Source of the DNA: JBJMHZ01 sp045807125
GTDB lineage: Bacteria > Actinomycetota > Actinomycetes > JAWWOL01
Assembly: GCA_045807125.1 (NCBI GenBank)
Contig: JBJMHZ010000005.1
Coordinates: 1 to 64,000 of the forward strand
Direction: 5' to 3'
Length of the DNA: 64,000 bases
Position numbers and translations under genes: made by a program. Shown piece by piece: positions 27,872-37,126 of the stretch (the first letter of the stretch is position 1; every line of letters starts with the position of its first letter). The notes under the pieces are model-generated. The model had not been told where the DNA came from. It saw only the letters and a list, made by a program, of their open reading frames with translations, and searched no databases.

Positions 27872-29989
27872 GTGACGGATCGTGGCGCGCCGACGGCGGC
27901 CCGGCGAGCGTTCCGGAGCGACGTGCAGGCGCTGCGCGCGCTCGCCGTGGCGGGCGTGGTCGTCTACCACCTGTGGCCGCGCGCGCTCCCCGGCGGCTTC
28001 GTCGGGGTCGACGTGTTCTTCGTCATCTCCGGGTACCTGATCACCCAGCACCTCGCCGACGAGATGCGCCGCACCGGCCGCATCTCGCTCCCGAGCTTCT
28101 GGGCGCGCCGGATCCGCCGCATCCTGCCGGCCGCGCTGCTCGTGCTCGCCGCCTGCCTCGGCATCCTCCTGCTGCTGATGCCGCGGGTGACCTGGGAGGG
28201 CAACCTCCAGGAGATCCGCGCCGCGGCGGCCTACGTCGAGAACTGGCTGCTCGGCCACCATGCCGTCGACTACCTCGCCGCCGAGAGCAGCCCCTCGCTC
28301 GTCCAGCACTACTGGTCGCTCTCGGTCGAGGAGCAGTTCTACCTCTTCTGGCCGCTCCTGCTGCTGCTCCCCCTCGCGGTGGCCCGGCGCCGCGGGCAGG
28401 AGCGGCTGCGGTTCGGGCTGGCCGTCGTCCTCGGTTGCGTGGCCGTCGCCTCCTTCGTCACCTCGGTGCTGTGGACGGCAGCCAGCCCGTCGATGGCGTT
28501 CTTCGCCACGCCGACGCGCGCGTGGGAGTTCGCGGTCGGCGGGCTCGTCGCGGTGCTCGTCCCACGCGCGGGCGGTGCGCGGGCCGCCCCGATGCGCGCG
28601 CTCGCCGCATGGGCCGGGATCGGCCTGGTGCTGTGGTCGTACGCGGGCATCGGCAGCGGCGACCCGTTCCCCGGGTGGATCGCCGCCGTGCCGGTGGCCG
28701 GTGCGGCGACGCTGATCGCCGCGCAGGCACCGATCCGGCTGCTGGCGCTGCCGCCGGTGCAGTGGATCGGCGACAACTCGTACTCGATCTACCTGTGGCA
28801 CTGGCCGCTCATCATCGCCGCGCCGTGGGTCACGCACGGGCGGACGTCGTGGCCGGACAAGCTCGCCATCCTCGCGCTGTCGCTCGTCCTCGCCGGCATC
28901 ACGAAGCGCTTCGTCGAGGACCCGGTGCGCACCGGCCCCCGGTGGCGGGCGCACGCGCTGCCGGCCTACGCGCTCGCCGTCGTGGGCGTCGCCGCGCTCG
29001 TCGTGGCGAGCTCGACGGTCTACACCGGCGCGCGCCACGCGGAGGTGCGGGCGATGGCCCGCGCCGCCGCCCGCTCCCAGGCCGAGACCGAGCGCCTGGT
29101 GGTCTCGCAGCAGCGGTCCTGCTTCGGCGCTGCGGCGATGCTCGCCGTCAACCGCTGCCCCCGGCCCTACGCCCGTCCACCGCACCTCGACACCGAGCTC
29201 GCGGCCGCGGACGGACGCACCGACCCGTGCCTTCAGCACTACGACGCCGCGGCGCCCGAGACGTGCGTGCTGGGAGCCGAGCGGTCGCCGCAGCGGACGA
29301 TCGCCATCGTCGGCAACTCCCATGCCTGGCGGCTCGTACCGGCGCTCGCGCTGTACGGGCGGCACCACGGCTGGCGCGTCGTCGTTGACTCGCGCATCAA
29401 CTGCCTCGGCCTGATCACCCAGCAGATAACCGTCGCGGGCGCCAGCCCCAACTGCCTCAGCTGGTCGGCGGCCGTGCAGCGCCAACTGCTGTCGATGCCT
29501 CGCCTCGACGCGGTCGTCTTCGCCGGCTACCGGTTCGCCGACGAGTTCGTCGAGGGCGCCCACGAGCCCGCTCCGGTCGTGCGCACGGCGGAGCAGCGCA
29601 TCCTCGCCACGTGGGAGGCGCTGGCGGCGCGCGGGATCCGCGTCATCGTCACCGGCGACGTGCCGGGAATGCGACCGGTCGACGACCCCGACTGCCTCGC
29701 CCAGTCGGACGTCCGCTACGACCCGTGCGCCAGGGACAGGGCATCCGTCGTACGGCCCAGCCTGCTGGCCACCGTGGCGCAGCAGCACCCGGACGTCGCG
29801 AGCTACCTGCCGCTCACCAGGTACTTCTGCGACGCCACGAAGTGCCACGCGCTGATCGGTGGCGTCGTCGTCTACTTCGACTCGCATCACCTGACGCGCA
29901 CGTACTCGCGCTCGCTCGCCCGCTACCTCGGCGCCGACGTGCAGGCGGCGATGACGGCGCGGCGCCCCGCGCCGGCGGCGCACCGATAG
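27872..29989 (+). CDS. Membrane acyltransferase with C-terminal SGNH domain (OafA-like)
   Basis: A 705-residue acyltransferase-3 protein. About residues 10-380 contain ten or more membrane segments, with the catalytic His in VVYHLWPRALPGGFVGVDVFF (cut as VVYHLWPRALPGGFVGVD), SVEEQFYLFWPLL and DNSYSIYLWHWPL. The C-terminal periplasmic-side SGNH part has IVGNSHAWRLVPAL as block I and YFDSHHLT as the Asp/His pair. Such proteins O-acylate surface or lipid-linked glycans. GTG 27872 has GGGAG upstream. The sulfotransferase gene begins 10 bp later, so joint glycan decoration is possible. Confidence 0.88.
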   Translation: MTDRGAPTAARRAFRSDVQALRALAVAGVVVYHLWPRALPGGFVGVDVFFVISGYLITQHLADEMRRTGRISLPSFWARRIRRILPAALLVLAACLGILLLLMPRVTWEGNLQEIRAAAAYVENWLLGHHAVDYLAAESSPSLVQHYWSLSVEEQFYLFWPLLLLLPLAVARRRGQERLRFGLAVVLGCVAVASFVTSVLWTAASPSMAFFATPTRAWEFAVGGLVAVLVPRAGGARAAPMRALAAWAGIGLVLWSYAGIGSGDPFPGWIAAVPVAGAATLIAAQAPIRLLALPPVQWIGDNSYSIYLWHWPLIIAAPWVTHGRTSWPDKLAILALSLVLAGITKRFVEDPVRTGPRWRAHALPAYALAVVGVAALVVASSTVYTGARHAEVRAMARAAARSQAETERLVVSQQRSCFGAAAMLAVNRCPRPYARPPHLDTELAAADGRTDPCLQHYDAAAPETCVLGAERSPQRTIAIVGNSHAWRLVPALALYGRHHGWRVVVDSRINCLGLITQQITVAGASPNCLSWSAAVQRQLLSMPRLDAVVFAGYRFADEFVEGAHEPAPVVRTAEQRILATWEALAARGIRVIVTGDVPGMRPVDDPDCLAQSDVRYDPCARDRASVVRPSLLATVAQQHPDVASYLPLTRYFCDATKCHALIGGVVVYFDSHHLTRTYSRSLARYLGADVQAAMTARRPAPAAHR

Positions 29990-29999
29990 GCTCCGCCCC

Positions 30000-31100
30000 A
30001 TGGTCGACGGATCGGACGCCGGCGAGCGACCGGCGCCCATCTTCATCGTCGGTTCGCTGGGGTCCGGATCGACGCTGCTGCGCCTGATGCTCGACAGCCA
30101 CGCCCGCATCGCGATCCCGCAGGAGACCGGCTTCATGCGGGCCGTGCTCGCCAACGAGTGGATCCCGTTCTGGAAGTTCGGCGGCGAGTGGTACGGCCGG
30201 CTCGGGCTCGGCGAGGACGAGCTGCGGGCCCGGCTCGCCGATTTCTACGGCGGGCTGTTCCACGACTATGCGGCCGCCCAGGGCAAGGCACGCTGGGGCG
30301 ACAAGACGCCCTTCCACGTCTGGCACATGACCGAGATCCTGCGGCTGTTCCCCGACGCCGTCTTCATCGGAACGGTGCGCCATCCCGGTGGGGTGGTCGC
30401 GTCGCTGCACAACCGGTTCGGCTACGACTGGGCCCGGTCGGTGCGCCACTGGGTGCGCATCAACGCGCGGCTCACGGCCACCGCGGCCGGTCTCGGCGAC
30501 CGGTTCCTGCTGTGCCGGTACGAGCAGCTCGTCCGCGAGCCGGAGCCGCTCATGCGGGGCGTGCTCGACTGGCTCGGCGAGCCGTGGGACCCGCGCGTGC
30601 TCGCCCACCACGAGGTGCAGCGGGCCCGTGGGGCACCGGCCCGCGTCGAGGGCCACACCCGTACCGACCAGGCGCTCGACGTGCGGCGCATCGACGCGTG
30701 GACCGCCGATCTGGACGAGCCGACCAGGGCGCTGCTGCGCGAGCTGGCCTCGCCGCTGGCCCGCTTCCTCGGCTACGACGTCGACGATCCGACGCGACTC
30801 GACCCGCTCGACCGACTCGGCCCGTCGGGCCCGGGACCGGCCGTGACCGGCGCGGCGCTCGACCGGCGCCGGGCCGAGTTCCCCGGCATCGACTGGTCCC
30901 ACCCGCCCGCGCCGGCCCTGGAGAACCAGCTGCTCACGCCCGAGCTGCTGGACCGCCTGCCGGCCGGTGCCGGGCGCCGCGGCGGCCGGGGCCCGCTGGC
31001 CGCCGCGCGGCTGGGGCGGCGCCTCGCCAGTCGCCTGCCGGAGCCGGCCCGCGCGCCGCTGCGCCGCCTCGCCCGCCGGGTGCGCCGCCGAGCCGCGTAG
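30000..31100 (+). CDS. Sulfotransferase family protein
   Basis: A 366-residue PAPS-dependent sulfotransferase. The 5'-phosphosulfate loop is PIFIVGSLGSGSTLLRLMLD near the N-terminus, and the 3'-phosphate region is VFIGTVRHPGGVVASL. It is cytoplasmic, with no signal. The C-terminal 60 residues are Arg/Pro-rich. Start ATG 30000 lies 10 bp after the acyltransferase stop, which suggests a two-gene transcript. The acceptor (trehalose, glycan or lipid) cannot be told. Confidence 0.85.
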   Translation: MVDGSDAGERPAPIFIVGSLGSGSTLLRLMLDSHARIAIPQETGFMRAVLANEWIPFWKFGGEWYGRLGLGEDELRARLADFYGGLFHDYAAAQGKARWGDKTPFHVWHMTEILRLFPDAVFIGTVRHPGGVVASLHNRFGYDWARSVRHWVRINARLTATAAGLGDRFLLCRYEQLVREPEPLMRGVLDWLGEPWDPRVLAHHEVQRARGAPARVEGHTRTDQALDVRRIDAWTADLDEPTRALLRELASPLARFLGYDVDDPTRLDPLDRLGPSGPGPAVTGAALDRRRAEFPGIDWSHPPAPALENQLLTPELLDRLPAGAGRRGGRGPLAAARLGRRLASRLPEPARAPLRRLARRVRRRAA

Positions 31101-31111
31101 CCTTGCGACGC

Positions 31112-31579
31112 ATGAACGTCACACTGCTGCTGTGCGACCACGCCGAGGTCGCCGAGGGCAAGCTCTTCATCAACGGCGGCGGCTGGGACACCACGAGCGC
31201 GCCGACAGCCCCGTTCTCGGTCGCGGTCCTGCTGTGGGTGCCCTGGGACCGCACCAACAGCCGGCTCCAGTTCCGCCTGGGGCTGTTCGACGAGGACGGC
31301 GAGCCGGTCCGGCAGGAGACGCCGGACGGCACCGTCGTGCCGGTCGAGCTCGCCGGCGACTTCGAGATCGGGCGACCGCCAGGCGCGGCGCAAGGAGCTG
31401 CCCTCCCGGTGCCGATGGCGTTCCACTTCGCGCCGATGCCGCTGGCCGCCGGCCGCCGCTACTTCTGGCAGGTGTGGGTCGACGGCGAGACGGAGGAGTC
31501 GTGGACGTACGCGTTCGCGACCCGCGGCCCCGTACCGGCCCCCGGCCCTTCCGGGCCGGCCGACTACCGCTTGCCCTGA
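31112..31579 (+). CDS. Conserved hypothetical protein (DUF6941-like), 155 aa
   Basis: A 155-residue beta-rich protein with the actinobacterial pattern LLLCDHAEVAEGKLFINGGGWD, written here in part as LLCDHAEVAEGKLFINGGG, and a second half RRYFWQVWVDGE. I believe it belongs to the DUF6941 family, which has no known function. It starts 11 bp after the sulfotransferase stop and may be co-transcribed. There is no signal peptide. The small lectin-like look is impression only. Confidence 0.6.
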   Translation: MNVTLLLCDHAEVAEGKLFINGGGWDTTSAPTAPFSVAVLLWVPWDRTNSRLQFRLGLFDEDGEPVRQETPDGTVVPVELAGDFEIGRPPGAAQGAALPVPMAFHFAPMPLAAGRRYFWQVWVDGETEESWTYAFATRGPVPAPGPSGPADYRLP

Positions 31580-31598
31580 CGCCTGCTCTGGCCCGCGC

Positions 31599-32408
31599 CT
31601 ACGGCAGCGCCACGAACTGGCCGAGGAACGCCCTTGCCGAGTCGGTGTCGAGGCGGTAGTCGACGTCGGTCGAGCGGCACTGGGAGTCGCCGGTGATGGT
31701 CGTGGCAACGATGTGGTTGGACGAGGTGCCGCCGAGGAAGTGCGGGCCGCCCGAGTCGCCGTAGCAGGTGCCGCCCGAGCCGGTGCTGATGTTCTCCGAC
31801 AGCCGCAGCCACGCGTTCTCCAGCGAGTTGAAGTATTGCGTGGCGTACTTGCGGGTGCCGTAGTCACCCAGCGCGTGCGGACCACCGGTCTTGTCGTCCC
31901 GGTAGGTGCCGTAGCCGACCGCGGTGAAGTCCTGCGAGCCGAGCTGGTGGCTCGCCGCGAGCGCGTCGAGCTCGTGCGCCCTCGGCAGCGTCGCCGGCGT
32001 CACGCCGGTGACCGCCCGGTCCAGGACGATGACCGCGATGTCGTGCGGGTCGGACTGGGCGCCGCCGTACTGCGGGTCGTAGTGGTACGTCCCGCGCAGC
32101 AGCTTGCTGCGCCCGGCCTGCCAGGTGGGGTCGAGGGTGACGTAGACGTCGTGGGTGCCGATGCCGTAGTCGGCGAGGTCGTAACCGCAGTGCGCCGCCG
32201 TCAGGAAGACGGTCGTCGAGATCAGGGTGCCGGAGCACCACAGGTCGTACGTGCCGTCCGGGTACTGCACGATCATGGCGCCGACCTCCGGGTGGAGGTT
32301 GCCGTCGTCGGTGCCGAAGGTGATCGCGCTCGCCTGGCCGGTGGTGCCGGTCAGGATGCCGAGCGCGGCTGCCGCCGTGGCGATGGCCGCGCGTAGTCGC
32401 TTCCCCAT
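31599..32408 (-). CDS. Secreted trypsin-like serine protease (S1)
   Basis: A 269-residue protein. The first 29 residues are a Sec signal peptide (KRLRAAIATAAAALGILTG, ending near GQASA). The catalytic triad is His in LTAAHCGYD, Asp in DPHDIAVIVLD and Ser in CYGDSGGPHFLGG. Cysteines flank the triad, as in exported S1 proteases. It is convergent with the DUF6941-like gene and divergent from orn. Substrate not known; it may also be a catalytically weak adhesion protein, but the triad is intact. Confidence 0.9.
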   Translation of the reverse strand: MGKRLRAAIATAAAALGILTGTTGQASAITFGTDDGNLHPEVGAMIVQYPDGTYDLWCSGTLISTTVFLTAAHCGYDLADYGIGTHDVYVTLDPTWQAGRSKLLRGTYHYDPQYGGAQSDPHDIAVIVLDRAVTGVTPATLPRAHELDALAASHQLGSQDFTAVGYGTYRDDKTGGPHALGDYGTRKYATQYFNSLENAWLRLSENISTGSGGTCYGDSGGPHFLGGTSSNHIVATTITGDSQCRSTDVDYRLDTDSARAFLGQFVALP

Positions 32409-32560
32409 GTCCGCCCCTGTCTCCCCTTGCCTCGGTGGCCGGCCGCGGGCCTCTCGGGCGCGGACCGGTCGCTGACCGGACGACGGTAGGCGAACGAGGC
32501 GAATCGCACAATGATCACCCGCCCGGATCGCTCGTCCCGCCGGTGCCGTAGGGTTGGCCG

Positions 32561-33223
32561 GTGAACGACCGACTCGTGTGGATCGACTGCGAGATGACGG
32601 GGCTCGACGCCGACCGCGACGTCCTGCTCGAGGTGGCGGCCGTCGTCACCGACTCCGAGCTGCACGTCCTCGACGACGGCATCGACGTGGTCGTCTCGGC
32701 GAGCGACGACGCGCTCGGCGGCATGGTCGACGTGGTCCGCGAGATGCACGCCGTCTCGGGCCTCACCGAGGCGGTACGGGCGTCGACGACCAGCGTTGCC
32801 GAGGCGGAGCAGCTCGTCCTCGCCTACGTTCGCTCGCACGTGCCGGAGCCGGGGCGCGCGCCGCTCTGCGGCAACTCGATCGCCACCGACCGCGGGTTCC
32901 TCAGCCGCTACATGCCTCAGCTCGACGGTTACCTGCACTACCGGATGGTCGACGTGTCGAGCGTCAAGGAGCTGGTCCGCCGCTGGTACCCGCGGGTCTA
33001 CTTCGCCTCGCCGACCAAGCACGGCGGCCACCGTGCGCTCGCCGACATCAGGGAGAGCATCGACGAGCTGCGCTACTACCGGGCGGCCGTCTTCGTGGCC
33101 CAGCCGGGCCCCGACTCGGAGCAGGCACAGGCGATCGCGAAGGAGGCCGTGCCGGGCGCCGGGGCGCCGTCGGTGGGGGCATCAGAGCCGCCCGAGGCCC
33201 CGAACGGCGTCGCCGCCTCGTAG
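32561..33223 (+). CDS. orn: Oligoribonuclease
   Basis: A 220-residue DEDDh exonuclease that degrades 2-5 nt RNAs and pGpG. Asp and Glu are in VWIDCEMTGLD, the third Asp in NSIATDRGFLSRYM, and His/Asp in HRALADIRESI. GTG 32561 matches the family start NDRLVWIDCEMTG. It has a 30-residue Ala/Pro/Gly tail beyond the domain. Orn often finishes c-di-GMP breakdown, relevant because a GGDEF protein and MshEN-like CheA occur in this window. Confidence 0.95.
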   Translation: MNDRLVWIDCEMTGLDADRDVLLEVAAVVTDSELHVLDDGIDVVVSASDDALGGMVDVVREMHAVSGLTEAVRASTTSVAEAEQLVLAYVRSHVPEPGRAPLCGNSIATDRGFLSRYMPQLDGYLHYRMVDVSSVKELVRRWYPRVYFASPTKHGGHRALADIRESIDELRYYRAAVFVAQPGPDSEQAQAIAKEAVPGAGAPSVGASEPPEAPNGVAAS

Positions 33224-33337
33224 CCGGGGTCATTGCCGCGTCACGGCCGGCGGGCAGTCGCTTCCAGGCGTCCCGCGCCCCTGCGGGACGTGCGCGCGAG
33301 CCGCTACACTGGCTCGCGACGGGGTCCTCCCCGCATG

Positions 33338-33410
33338 GTGGGCGTAGCTCAGTTGGCAGAGCACCGGGTTGTGGTCCCGGGTGTCGGCGGTTCAAGTCCG
33401 CTCGTCCACC
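33338..33410 (+). tRNA. tRNA-His (GTG)
   Basis: Acceptor GTGGGCG pairs with CGTCCAC (one G-T). The D arm is GCTC/GAGC, the anticodon loop TTGTGGT gives anticodon GTG, and the T arm is GGCGG-TTCAAGT-CCGCT. A G at 33337 opposite C 33410 is the expected G-1 of tRNA-His. No CCA is encoded. Confidence 0.96.
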
Positions 33411-33416
33411 CCGCCG

Positions 33417-33450
33417 GAGAGCCCGCAGGTCGCTTGGCCTGCGGGCTCTC
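33417..33450 (+). terminator. Terminator hairpin after tRNA-His
   Basis: GAGAGCCCGCAGG (33417-33429) and CCTGCGGGCTCTC (33438-33450) form a perfect 13-bp stem with an eight-base loop, six bases after the tRNA. There is no T-run, as usual in this GC range. Confidence 0.85.
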
Positions 33451-33458
33451 CGCTCGTC

Positions 33459-33507
33459 ACGGGGTCACCGGGTCACGGTGTCACGGGGTCACGGGGTCAC
33501 TGGGTCT
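33459..33507. repeat. Short tandem repeat of a GGGTCAC unit
   Basis: Five near copies of an 8-9 bp unit (GGGGTCACC, GGGTCACGG, TGTCACGG, GGTCACGG, GGTCACTGGGTC) lie between the terminator and the solute-binding protein gene. The repeat covers that gene's stop codon (33497-33499). It looks like slippage. Confidence 0.75.
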
Positions 33508-35191
33508 TGACGCCCCAGGACCAGATGTTCCACACCGGCCCGGCCGAGGTGGGGTTGTCCTGGATGTTCGCGTACTTGTTGCGGTAGGCGAGGTAGATCG
33601 GCTTCTGGTACAGCGTCACCGTGTTGACGTCGGTCCAGAGCTGCTTGTCCACCTTGTTCATCAGGTCGATCGCCTTGCGCGGGTCGGTCTGCCCGATCGC
33701 TTCCTGCAACCACTGGTCGACCTGCTTGTTGCTGTAGGCCGTCCAGTTCTCGCCGCCGCCGGTCTGGTAGATCGCCACGTTGCTCGACACCGGGAACGGC
33801 GTGCCCACCCAGGCGAAGTCGGCGATGTCGTACTTCTCGTTCGGCACGATGTCGCTGAAGAACTTGTCCGCCGGGTAGTTCTTGATGTTGATCTTGATGC
33901 CCAGCTGCTCCATCTGCTGCTTGAAGATGGTCTCCTGGTTCTGCCGGAGCGCGTTGCCCGCGGTGGTGCTGATGTCGAGCGCGAGCGTCTGCCCGTTCTT
34001 GGCGTACCACTGGCCCTGCTTGGTCCAGCCGGCCGCCTGCAGGGTCTGCTGGGCCTGCGGGATATTGCCGCTGCCCAGGCCGCCGGAGTTGTCCTGGTAG
34101 CCCGACTGGCCCGGCATGAAGATGTGGTTGTTGAGCACCTGAGCCTGGTTGGTGAACTGCTTGACCGTCGCGTCGAGCAGCTGGGTGCGGTTCAGCGCCT
34201 GGGCGATCGCCAGCCGCACCGGCTTCTGCGCCAGCAGCGGGTTCTTCTGGTTGAAGTCGAAGTGCTCGAAGTCGGCGCCGAGGCTCGTCGTGGCCGTGAT
34301 GTTGGGGATCGCCTTGACCTGCTGGATGATGTCGAGCTGCGGCTGCGGGTAGATGAGGTCGACCTCGCCGTTCTGCAGCGCCTGCGGCTCGCCGGTCTCC
34401 TCCGCGAGGAAGCGGAACGTGACCGTGTCGAGGTGCGCCTTCGGTCCGGCGTAGCCGTCCCAGCGGGTGAGCGTGACGCTCTGGTCCTTCTGGAATCCGG
34501 TGATCTTGAACGGACCGCCGGTCCAGGACGGCGGGTTGCCCTCGAGCTTGTTGTTGAACGCCTGCGGGCCGCCCGACGCGAAGACGTGCGCCGGCAGCAG
34601 CGCGCTGAACAGCGACCGCCAGTCGGCGAACGGCTTGGCGAAGGTCACCACGACCTGGTGCGCGTCCTTGCCCTGCTTGACGCTCGTGATGTGGTCGTAG
34701 CCGGTGGTGCCGGCGCAGTTGTACTTGGTGTCCTTGCCGTTGCAGGCGTCGAACATGTACTTGAAGTCGGCGGCTCCGATCGCCGGGCCGTCCGACCACT
34801 TCGCGTTGGGGTTGAGGTCGTACGTCACGACCTGCTTGCCGGTGCTGATGCTGACCGTCGGCTCCTTCACCAGCAGGCCCTTGTTGGCATGCAGCGAGTA
34901 GTCCGGATAGACGTCGAACGTCGTCGGCAGCACCGCGGGCGACATGATCAGTGCGCAGATGGCGAGGGCGTCGTTGGCCTGGTTGACGTTGAACCCGGGG
35001 CACGCCTGCGCGTACGCGAACGTCAGCGAGCCGCCGGTGCCCACCGACTGGCTGGGTCGCACCGACTGCTTGGTCGTCGGCGCGCCACCGCCGGATTGGC
35101 TGCTGTTGCTCCCACCCCCGCAGGCAGCCGCCCCGAGAGCCAGTACGGCGACCGGCGCCAGCACGGCGGCCCGCTTCCTCAATTCCTGCAC
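33497..35191 (-). CDS. Peptide/nickel-type ABC transporter substrate-binding lipoprotein (family 5)
   Basis: A 564-residue family-5 solute-binding protein. A lipoprotein signal ends in GAAACGGGSNSS, with lipidation Cys near residue 23. GTG 35191 has AGGAGG close upstream; longer starts add non-signal sequence. Visible domain pieces are NPNAKWSDGPAIGAADFKYM, a family-wide ligand-domain segment, and VRLAIAQALNRTQLLDATVK. It is placed on the cell surface. No permease or ATPase gene is adjacent, so it is an orphan. Peptides are the default substrate guess. Confidence 0.88.
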   Translation of the reverse strand: MQELRKRAAVLAPVAVLALGAAACGGGSNSSQSGGGAPTTKQSVRPSQSVGTGGSLTFAYAQACPGFNVNQANDALAICALIMSPAVLPTTFDVYPDYSLHANKGLLVKEPTVSISTGKQVVTYDLNPNAKWSDGPAIGAADFKYMFDACNGKDTKYNCAGTTGYDHITSVKQGKDAHQVVVTFAKPFADWRSLFSALLPAHVFASGGPQAFNNKLEGNPPSWTGGPFKITGFQKDQSVTLTRWDGYAGPKAHLDTVTFRFLAEETGEPQALQNGEVDLIYPQPQLDIIQQVKAIPNITATTSLGADFEHFDFNQKNPLLAQKPVRLAIAQALNRTQLLDATVKQFTNQAQVLNNHIFMPGQSGYQDNSGGLGSGNIPQAQQTLQAAGWTKQGQWYAKNGQTLALDISTTAGNALRQNQETIFKQQMEQLGIKINIKNYPADKFFSDIVPNEKYDIADFAWVGTPFPVSSNVAIYQTGGGENWTAYSNKQVDQWLQEAIGQTDPRKAIDLMNKVDKQLWTDVNTVTLYQKPIYLAYRNKYANIQDNPTSAGPVWNIWSWGVKTQ

Positions 35192-35374
35192 AGTCCTCCT
35201 CCTGTCCCCCACCCGGACGCGGATCACCGGGCGGGACATCGACCCCCCGAGCACGGCCATATCGAGGATAGGTGCGCAAGCGCAAATGCCGGAAACCACG
35301 TCAGAGTGGACGATGCAAGACCGTGACCCCTGGGACATCGAACTGTGCCTCGATCAAGGGAACCTCGCGGCGAT

Positions 35375-36400
35375 CTAGGCGATCGCGTCGGCCAGCGCCT
35401 GCTCGTCAGCGGCGAAGTCGGTGGGGTCGGTCGCGGTGCGATCGGCCGTGCGCTCGCCGGTGCGGGCCCCGTCCTCCTCGACCGGTGGATGAGCCAGGTG
35501 CCACCGCACCGAAGCGCGGACCGCGTCCTCGATCGGCGAGTGCCGCCAGCCGAGCAGCCGGGTCGCCTTGCTCGAGTCGACCAGCACGTGCTGGGCGCGG
35601 GCGGCCAGGAACCGCAGATCGTCCGGCAGCGACCGGTCCGGCACGGGGACGAGCTCGGCGTCGTGCTCCGCCGCGGTCAGTATCTGCCTGGCCCACATGC
35701 CGAAGCTCCCGGTCGTCGGCTCGCCGACGTTGAGCACCTCGCCGGTCGCCGCCCCCGTCCGCGCGGCGAGCGCGATGGCATGCGCGACGTCCCCGATGAA
35801 GCCCCTGGTCCACAACCAGTTTCCCGCGCCGATCGGGATGCGCCGGCGGCCGGCCCTGACCCTGCGCAGCATGAACTCCTCGCGCCGTTGCGGGTCGCGC
35901 GGGCCGTACACCATCGGCAGCCGCAGCACCGCCGCTCCGCGCTCGAGGTAGCGGGGCTCCACGTCGAGCTTGTCGTAGTCGGGCAGGCGGTAGCGCGGGC
36001 TGTCGCGGTATGGGTAGCGCTCGGGCCGCACCGGCGACTCCTCGGTGATCGGCAGCGGGTCGGTCTCGGTGTCGGTGAGGACCGCGCCGAAGGCCCGGTA
36101 CACGTCCATGCTGGACAGCAGGACGAGCCGCGCCTGCCCGTCGACGTACGGCAGCACGCTGTCGACGTCGACGCCGGTGTACGCGGTGCAGTCGACGATC
36201 GCCTCGGCGCCGAAGCGGCGCACCTCGTCGGCCACGTCCGCGAAGCGCGATCGCTCGCTGTGCACGTGCACGACAGCCGGCAGGTCGGCGGGCTCGGTGT
36301 CGCCCCTGTGCACGACGGCGACCTCGTCGCCGACCGCGGCCAGCTCCTCGACGACGGCGCGCCCGATGAAGCGGGTACCGCCCAGGACCACCACGCGCAC
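35375..36400 (-). CDS. NAD-dependent epimerase/dehydratase (extended SDR) family protein
   Basis: A 341-residue extended SDR. The nucleotide loop is VVVLGGTRFIGRAVVEEL (GGTRFIG). The Ser region is VLLSSMDVYRAF and a Tyr/Lys pair occurs in RLPDYDKLD. GTG 36400 has GGAGGGAG just upstream. It resembles actinobacterial reductases of nucleotide-sugar or isoflavone-reductase type; the substrate is not predictable. It is convergent with the tRNA-Lys direction, with its promoter in the 150 bp before that tRNA. Confidence 0.8.
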   Translation of the reverse strand: MRVVVLGGTRFIGRAVVEELAAVGDEVAVVHRGDTEPADLPAVVHVHSERSRFADVADEVRRFGAEAIVDCTAYTGVDVDSVLPYVDGQARLVLLSSMDVYRAFGAVLTDTETDPLPITEESPVRPERYPYRDSPRYRLPDYDKLDVEPRYLERGAAVLRLPMVYGPRDPQRREEFMLRRVRAGRRRIPIGAGNWLWTRGFIGDVAHAIALAARTGAATGEVLNVGEPTTGSFGMWARQILTAAEHDAELVPVPDRSLPDDLRFLAARAQHVLVDSSKATRLLGWRHSPIEDAVRASVRWHLAHPPVEEDGARTGERTADRTATDPTDFAADEQALADAIA

Positions 36401-36550
36401 GACCGGCTCCCTCCGCTCGCAACCCCGTCCGACCACCCTGGCCCGCCGGGCGCCGGGAGCGGAAGGGCCCGGCCGTCCGCTCTCCGCGAGCACCAGGAGC
36501 GCACCTGCCCGCCAGGCGACCCCAGGTCGTCTGCTACTCTCTGTCTCGTT

Positions 36551-36623
36551 GCGCCGCTAGCTCAATTGGCAGAGCAGCGGACTCTTAATCCGCGGGTTCG
36601 GGGTTCGAGTCCCTGGCGGCGCA
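36551..36623 (+). tRNA. tRNA-Lys (CTT)
   Basis: Acceptor GCGCCGC/GCGGCGC, D stem GCTC/GAGC, anticodon loop CTCTTAA giving CTT, and T arm CGGGG-TTCGAGT-CCCTG; 73 nt with no CCA. Its 3' half has an imperfect direct copy at 40228-40267, so this tRNA may mark the left end of an integrated element. Confidence 0.97.
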
Positions 36624-37126
36624 CCCGGCTTGACCTGCAGCGAGGCCCGCCCGGCGCTCGAGGAGCGACGGCCGATGGTGGCCCTCCTGGTGCCACTGCG
36701 GCTCTCATACCAGCGCCGTTGCCCGTGGTCGGTCGAGCGACGACCTCCCCTCCCGCCCCGTGCGGCGGGGGCGCCAGCGCGCAGGCCCGCGCCGCCAGTG
36801 GCGTTGGCCGCCTGGACGGACGCTAGCCCGCCGGTCAGCGCGGCGGCGACGGCAAGGGTGGCAGCGGCGGTGATGAAGCGTCGCACCGTGGGCTGCGCTT
36901 CGATCTTGGTTCTGGGTAACTGGCCGCTGCGCCGTAACTGCGGCAGTCAGTGCGCGCCCAGCCCGGCAGGGGAGAACCGGTGTCGACCGAGACGTCGTCA
37001 ACCCGTCACCGTCGTCGCGCTCACCCACGGCGCCCGGCTCATCCGCTCGCCGCTTCCTCGGCCAGCTCGGGCACGACTTGCGAGTGGGTGAGCGTTGATC
37101 TGCGAGTGGCCGAGGATCGCCAGTGG
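36624..37126. other. 503-bp stretch without a confident gene
   Basis: On the minus strand a frame from GTG 36886 begins like a signal peptide (RRFITAAATLAVAAALTGG) but then turns Arg/Gly-rich and reads straight through the antisense of tRNA-Lys. I treat it as a decayed secreted-protein gene or chance. The rest shows no coding signal. The stretch lies just inside the proposed tRNA-Lys island. Confidence 0.4.

Noticed and set aside
27182..30154. 990-codon open frame antisense to the acyltransferase and running across tRNA-Arg into tetR
   Set aside because: It crosses a clear tRNA and has Arg/Gly/Asp-rich sequence in its left two thirds. The real genes are on the opposite strand or in another frame.
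33459..33507. Tandem repeats considered as a CRISPR array
   Set aside because: Units are 8-9 bp with no spacers and no cas genes nearby.
36557..36886. Minus-strand ORF whose C-terminus is the antisense of tRNA-Lys (GTRTPNPRIKSPLLCQLS)
   Set aside because: This peptide tail is a well-known artefact of translating tRNA-Lys backwards. Only the signal-like start is mildly interesting.
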